Part shown: one piece after another, positions 61,035 to 64,000 of the stretch
Layout of the letters: each line of letters starts with the position of its first letter
Position numbering within the stretch: position 1 is the first letter of the stretch
Source of the DNA: UBA1447 sp964612185
Lineage (GTDB): Bacteria > Bacillota > Clostridia > Oscillospirales > Acutalibacteraceae
NCBI GenBank assembly: GCA_964612185.1
Contig: CAZTCR010000002.1
Location: 1 to 64,000 of the forward strand
DNA: 64,000 bases
Direction: 5' to 3'
Translations under genes and position numbers: made by a program
Notes under the pieces: model-generated
What the model was told of the DNA's origin: nothing
The model's database searches: none
What the model saw: the letters and a program-made list of their open reading frames with translations, nothing else

Positions 61035-62384
61035 ATGGGCAGATTGTTTGGTACAGACGGCGTGCGCGGTGTCGCAAACAGCGAGCTGACATGTGAGCTG
61101 GCGATGAAAATAGGCCGCGCCGCGGCAATGGTTTTAACCGAGGAAGTCAGTGCGAGACCCAAAGTGCTTATCGGGATGGATACCAGAATATCCTCGGATA
61201 TGCTTGAATCGGCGATTTCGGCCGGTCTTTGCTCGGTGGGCGTGGATGTTTTGCTGTTGGGTATGGTCCCGACGCCTGCCGTCGCGTTTCTTGTAAAAAA
61301 ATACGGCTATGACGCGGGCATCATGATATCGGCGTCACACAACCCTTGCGAGTATAACGGTATTAAGATTTTTCAGGCGGACGGATACAAGCTGCCGGAT
61401 GCTTTGGAGCATAGGATCGAAGAGATCATCCTTGACGATACCGCGATTCCTCCGGTGATCATCGGTGCGGATGTCGGCAGAATATTTACATCGGAAATGC
61501 CTATTTTCGACTATATCGAACACATTGCGTCAACAGTCGGCGTTAATTTTAAAGGTATGAAGATAGCCCTCGACTGCGCGAACGGTTCGGCTTCAATCAC
61601 CGCGCCCGAACTATTCATGCGCCTTGGCGCCGAATGCGGCGTCATTTGCGCCGAACCGGACGGTACAAATATCAATGAAAACTGCGGTTCGACCAACCTG
61701 GACGCACTGAAAAAATATGTTCTTGACAACAAATATGCAGCCGGATTTGCGTTTGACGGCGATGCCGACAGACTCCTTGCGGTTGATGAGAACGGCGAAA
61801 CTGTGGATGGTGACAAAATCATCGCCATATGTGCCGAGGGTCTGAAAAACACCGGCAAACTGCACGAGGACACCGCGGTTGTTACCGTTATGAGCAATAT
61901 GGGCTTTTATAAATTCTGCAGTGAACGGGGCATTCATTATGAAACGACCAAGGTGGGCGACCGCTATGTGCTGGAAAAAATGCTTGAAAAAGGCTATAGC
62001 ATCGGCGGTGAACAGTCGGGGCATGTAATATTCCTTGACTATGCCACCACCGGCGATGGTCAGCTGACCGCGCTGAAACTCCTTGAAGTCATGAAAACAA
62101 CGGGCAAAAGCCTTGCACAGCTGGCAGCTGATATGCAGGTCTATCCCCAGGTGATGGTGAATGTCAAAGTGTCCAACCTCGGCAAAGTCCGCTATTCGTC
62201 CGATGAGGAGATTAAGAAAGCCATATCGGAAGCGGAGCAGGAATTAGACGGCGACGGTCGGGTTCTGGTGCGTGTTTCCGGCACGGAACCGCTTGTCCGG
62301 GTCATGCTGGAAGGCAAAGACAAAGAATTGATTGCAAAGCTTGCGGAAGAAATTGCCGAAGTTGTTCGGGAAAGACTGATATAG
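61035..62384 (+). CDS. glmM: phosphoglucosamine mutase
   Basis: GlmM converts glucosamine-6-phosphate to glucosamine-1-phosphate for peptidoglycan precursors. The 449-residue protein has GTDGVRG at the start, the phosphoserine motif ISASHNP (Ser101), the metal loop FDGDADRLL near residue 240 and the phosphate-binding RVSGTEPLVRV near the end. Confidence 0.97.
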   Translation: MGRLFGTDGVRGVANSELTCELAMKIGRAAAMVLTEEVSARPKVLIGMDTRISSDMLESAISAGLCSVGVDVLLLGMVPTPAVAFLVKKYGYDAGIMISASHNPCEYNGIKIFQADGYKLPDALEHRIEEIILDDTAIPPVIIGADVGRIFTSEMPIFDYIEHIASTVGVNFKGMKIALDCANGSASITAPELFMRLGAECGVICAEPDGTNINENCGSTNLDALKKYVLDNKYAAGFAFDGDADRLLAVDENGETVDGDKIIAICAEGLKNTGKLHEDTAVVTVMSNMGFYKFCSERGIHYETTKVGDRYVLEKMLEKGYSIGGEQSGHVIFLDYATTGDGQLTALKLLEVMKTTGKSLAQLAADMQVYPQVMVNVKVSNLGKVRYSSDEEIKKAISEAEQELDGDGRVLVRVSGTEPLVRVMLEGKDKELIAKLAEEIAEVVRERLI

Positions 62385-62412
62385 ACGATTATTGATTATC
62401 GGATGGTGTGCG

Positions 62413-63279
62413 ATGCGGGTTGCTTGCGGTTGGAAGGATTACGAACTGCTTGACTGTTCCGACGGAAAACGGTTGGAACGGTGGGGTAGTGTTGTCCTGA
62501 TTCGTCCGGATCCACAGGTGATTTGGAAAACCGAAAGAAAGCATGCGCTATGGGATGCCCCCCATGCCGAATATATTCGTTCATCATCCGGCGGCGGCAA
62601 CTGGGAATTTCACAAAAAAACACCGGATTCCTGGCAAATTGCCTTTCAAGATTACATCTTTTGTATTAAAACAACGGGGTTTAAGCATACCGGTATCTTT
62701 CCGGAACAGGCAGTCAATTGGACACTGCTGTCGGATTTAATCAAAAAGGCCGGCAGGCCTGTAAAAGCGCTTAATCTGTTTGCCTATACGGGTGCGGCCA
62801 CCGTAGCTTGTTTAAAAGCCGGCGCGCAAACGGTTCATGTGGACGCGGCAAAGGGTATGGTTGCCTGGGCAAGAGAAAACGCAGCGGCGTCCTCGGCACC
62901 GGAGCAATCGGTTCGATGGATTGTGGACGACTGCGCTAAGTTTGTTCAGCGTGAAATCCGCCGCGGCAATAAGTACGACATTATCATGATGGACCCCCCT
63001 TCATACGGCAGAGGGCCCGGCGGCGAGATTTGGAAACTTGAAGACGAAATATACCGGCTGGTCACCTTGTGCAGGGATTTGCTGCACGAAAAATCGCTGA
63101 TGCTGCTGATCAATTCCTATACCACCGGTCTTTCACCTTCCGTCATGCAATATATCCTGGGTGCAGCGGTGGTTCCGCAACTGGGCGGTACCGTAACGGC
63201 GGAGGAAATCGGGTTGCCGGTGTCATCAACTGGTTTGGCATTGCCTTGCGGCGCCACATCCATATGGAGAAATGTATAA
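62413..63279 (+). CDS. class I SAM-dependent methyltransferase, RlmI/RlmK-like
   Basis: The 288-residue protein has a SAM-binding motif NLFAYTGAATVACLKAGA near residue 125 and the catalytic motif MMDPPSYGRGPGGE near 194, the signature of rRNA cytosine or guanine methyltransferases of the RlmI/RlmK/L type. It lacks the PUA domain and catalytic extras of full RlmI. Probable target is rRNA; not proven. GGATGGTG precedes the ATG. It overlaps the ecfA gene by one base (TAATG). Confidence 0.85.
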   Translation: MRVACGWKDYELLDCSDGKRLERWGSVVLIRPDPQVIWKTERKHALWDAPHAEYIRSSSGGGNWEFHKKTPDSWQIAFQDYIFCIKTTGFKHTGIFPEQAVNWTLLSDLIKKAGRPVKALNLFAYTGAATVACLKAGAQTVHVDAAKGMVAWARENAAASSAPEQSVRWIVDDCAKFVQREIRRGNKYDIIMMDPPSYGRGPGGEIWKLEDEIYRLVTLCRDLLHEKSLMLLINSYTTGLSPSVMQYILGAAVVPQLGGTVTAEEIGLPVSSTGLALPCGATSIWRNV

Positions 63280-64000
63280 TGAACGAACCTGTAATCAGAT
63301 TTGAAAATGTTTGTTTCACTTATGAAACAGAAGATAACAATCTGCACCACGCGGTGAACAATATTAATATCGATATTCACAAAGGCGAGTTTGTTGCTGT
63401 TTTGGGGCATAACGGTTCCGGCAAGTCAACACTTGCCAAACTGACCAATGCCATTTTAACACCGGGAAAAGGGCGCGTGCTTGTCAATGGAATGGACACT
63501 TCGGACGAAAAACTGATCAATAAAATCCGTCAGACTGTCGGTATGGTATTTCAAAATCCGGACAATCAAATCGTTGCCACCATCGTCGAAGACGATGTCG
63601 CTTTCGGCCCGGAAAACCTCGGTGTGCCGCCCGCGGAAATCCGTGAACGCGTTGACAGCGCGCTCAGGGAAGTCGGTATGTATGAATACAGAAGCCGGGA
63701 ACCGCACAAGCTTTCCGGCGGGCAGAAACAGCGCGTTGCGATCGCCGGCATACTGGCCATGCGCACGGCCTGCATGGTGCTTGACGAGCCTACCGCAATG
63801 CTGGACCCGCGCGGAAGAGCGGAGGTCATCAAAACGGTTATGCGCCTGAACAGAGAGCTGGGCATCACAGTGGTGTATATAACCCATTTTATGGATGAAG
63901 CCGTCAAAGCCGACCGGGTTTTGGTGATGAATGACGGCGAAATTATCCTTGACAGCAACCCGCGGGATGCATTTACCCGCGTCGAACTGATAAAATCTGT
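63279..64000 (+). CDS. ecfA1: energy-coupling factor transporter ATPase, 5' part
   Basis: The frame is open to the window edge and encodes 240 residues of an ABC ATPase: Walker A GHNGSGKST near residue 43, FQNPDNQIVATIVEDDVAFG in the Q-loop region, signature LSGGQKQRVAIAG, and Walker B MVLDEPTAMLDP. FQNPDNQ and DDVAFGPEN are characteristic of EcfA. It would energise S components such as the one at 1588-2235. A second ecfA and ecfT are expected beyond the window. The 3' end is missing. Confidence 0.95.
   Translation, partial: MNEPVIRFENVCFTYETEDNNLHHAVNNINIDIHKGEFVAVLGHNGSGKSTLAKLTNAILTPGKGRVLVNGMDTSDEKLINKIRQTVGMVFQNPDNQIVATIVEDDVAFGPENLGVPPAEIRERVDSALREVGMYEYRSREPHKLSGGQKQRVAIAGILAMRTACMVLDEPTAMLDPRGRAEVIKTVMRLNRELGITVVYITHFMDEAVKADRVLVMNDGEIILDSNPRDAFTRVELIKS

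Overview
The window looks like a chromosomal piece of an anaerobic, fermentative Firmicute of class Clostridia, probably in the Oscillospiraceae/Ruminococcaceae neighbourhood. Signs are an MmeI-like restriction enzyme, PanT/ECF-type vitamin uptake, a type I dockerin on a secreted glycan-active protein, MtaB, TmcAL, YceD-rpmF and sigma-A promoters of Gram-positive type. No oxygen-respiration genes appear. The sequence is almost certainly a metagenome or draft scaffold: a run of exactly 100 N is flanked by an identical 55-bp overlap inside deoC, as when two k=55 contigs are joined without merging.

Layout. 1-6.2 kb: housekeeping genes (sugar isomerase, nrdR, a pantothenate unit of coaX with an ECF S component, a PflX-type radical SAM protein, a PAQR membrane protein, mscL, proC). 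6.3-12.4 kb: a cytosolic GH123-like glycosidase, a large ABC-2 transporter pair and a class I mannose-6-phosphate isomerase. 12.4-19.1 kb: a four-gene plus-strand glycan operon with a clear promoter (beta-propeller/alpha-toroid fusion, DapA/NanA-family aldolase, ChbG-type deacetylase, GH38 alpha-mannosidase), divergent from manA. 19.1-20.4 kb: yaiI and a pyridoxal-kinase homologue on the minus strand.

20.6-29.6 kb: a complete nucleoside scavenging operon. A BMP lipoprotein with one ATPase and two permeases imports nucleosides, Cdd deaminates cytidine, Pdp splits pyrimidine nucleosides, and DeoB and DeoC carry (deoxy)ribose-1-phosphate into central metabolism. It is followed by nitroreductase, a DODA-type (LigB) protein and a pirin. 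31.9-38.4 kb: an accessory-looking island with a HIRAN-domain protein, a single-chain MmeI-like restriction-modification enzyme, a small unknown protein, a SIMPL protein and two copies of a MITE-like palindromic repeat.

38.4-49 kb: a URO-D-type methyltransferase homologue and ackA face xylA-xylB across overlapping divergent promoters. After xylB comes a secreted dockerin/beta-helix protein resembling GH141, so xylan attack, xylose isomerisation and phosphorylation, and acetate kinase sit side by side. TmcAL and a RACo-like corrinoid-protein activator follow. 49-53.3 kb: trkA-trkH-mtaB on the minus strand. 53.4-64 kb: pgi, a small P-loop protein, yceD-rpmF, a DUF512 radical SAM protein, der, ruvC-ruvA-ruvB, glmM, a DPPSYG-type methyltransferase and the 5' part of an ECF ATPase gene.

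The most unusual non-coding structure is a pair of strictly phased 11-bp degenerate tandem arrays, one between deoB and cdd (minus orientation) and one between xylB and the dockerin protein (plus orientation, 15 units without an indel). I know of no described element that matches them. No tRNA, rRNA, CRISPR or transposase gene was recognised.
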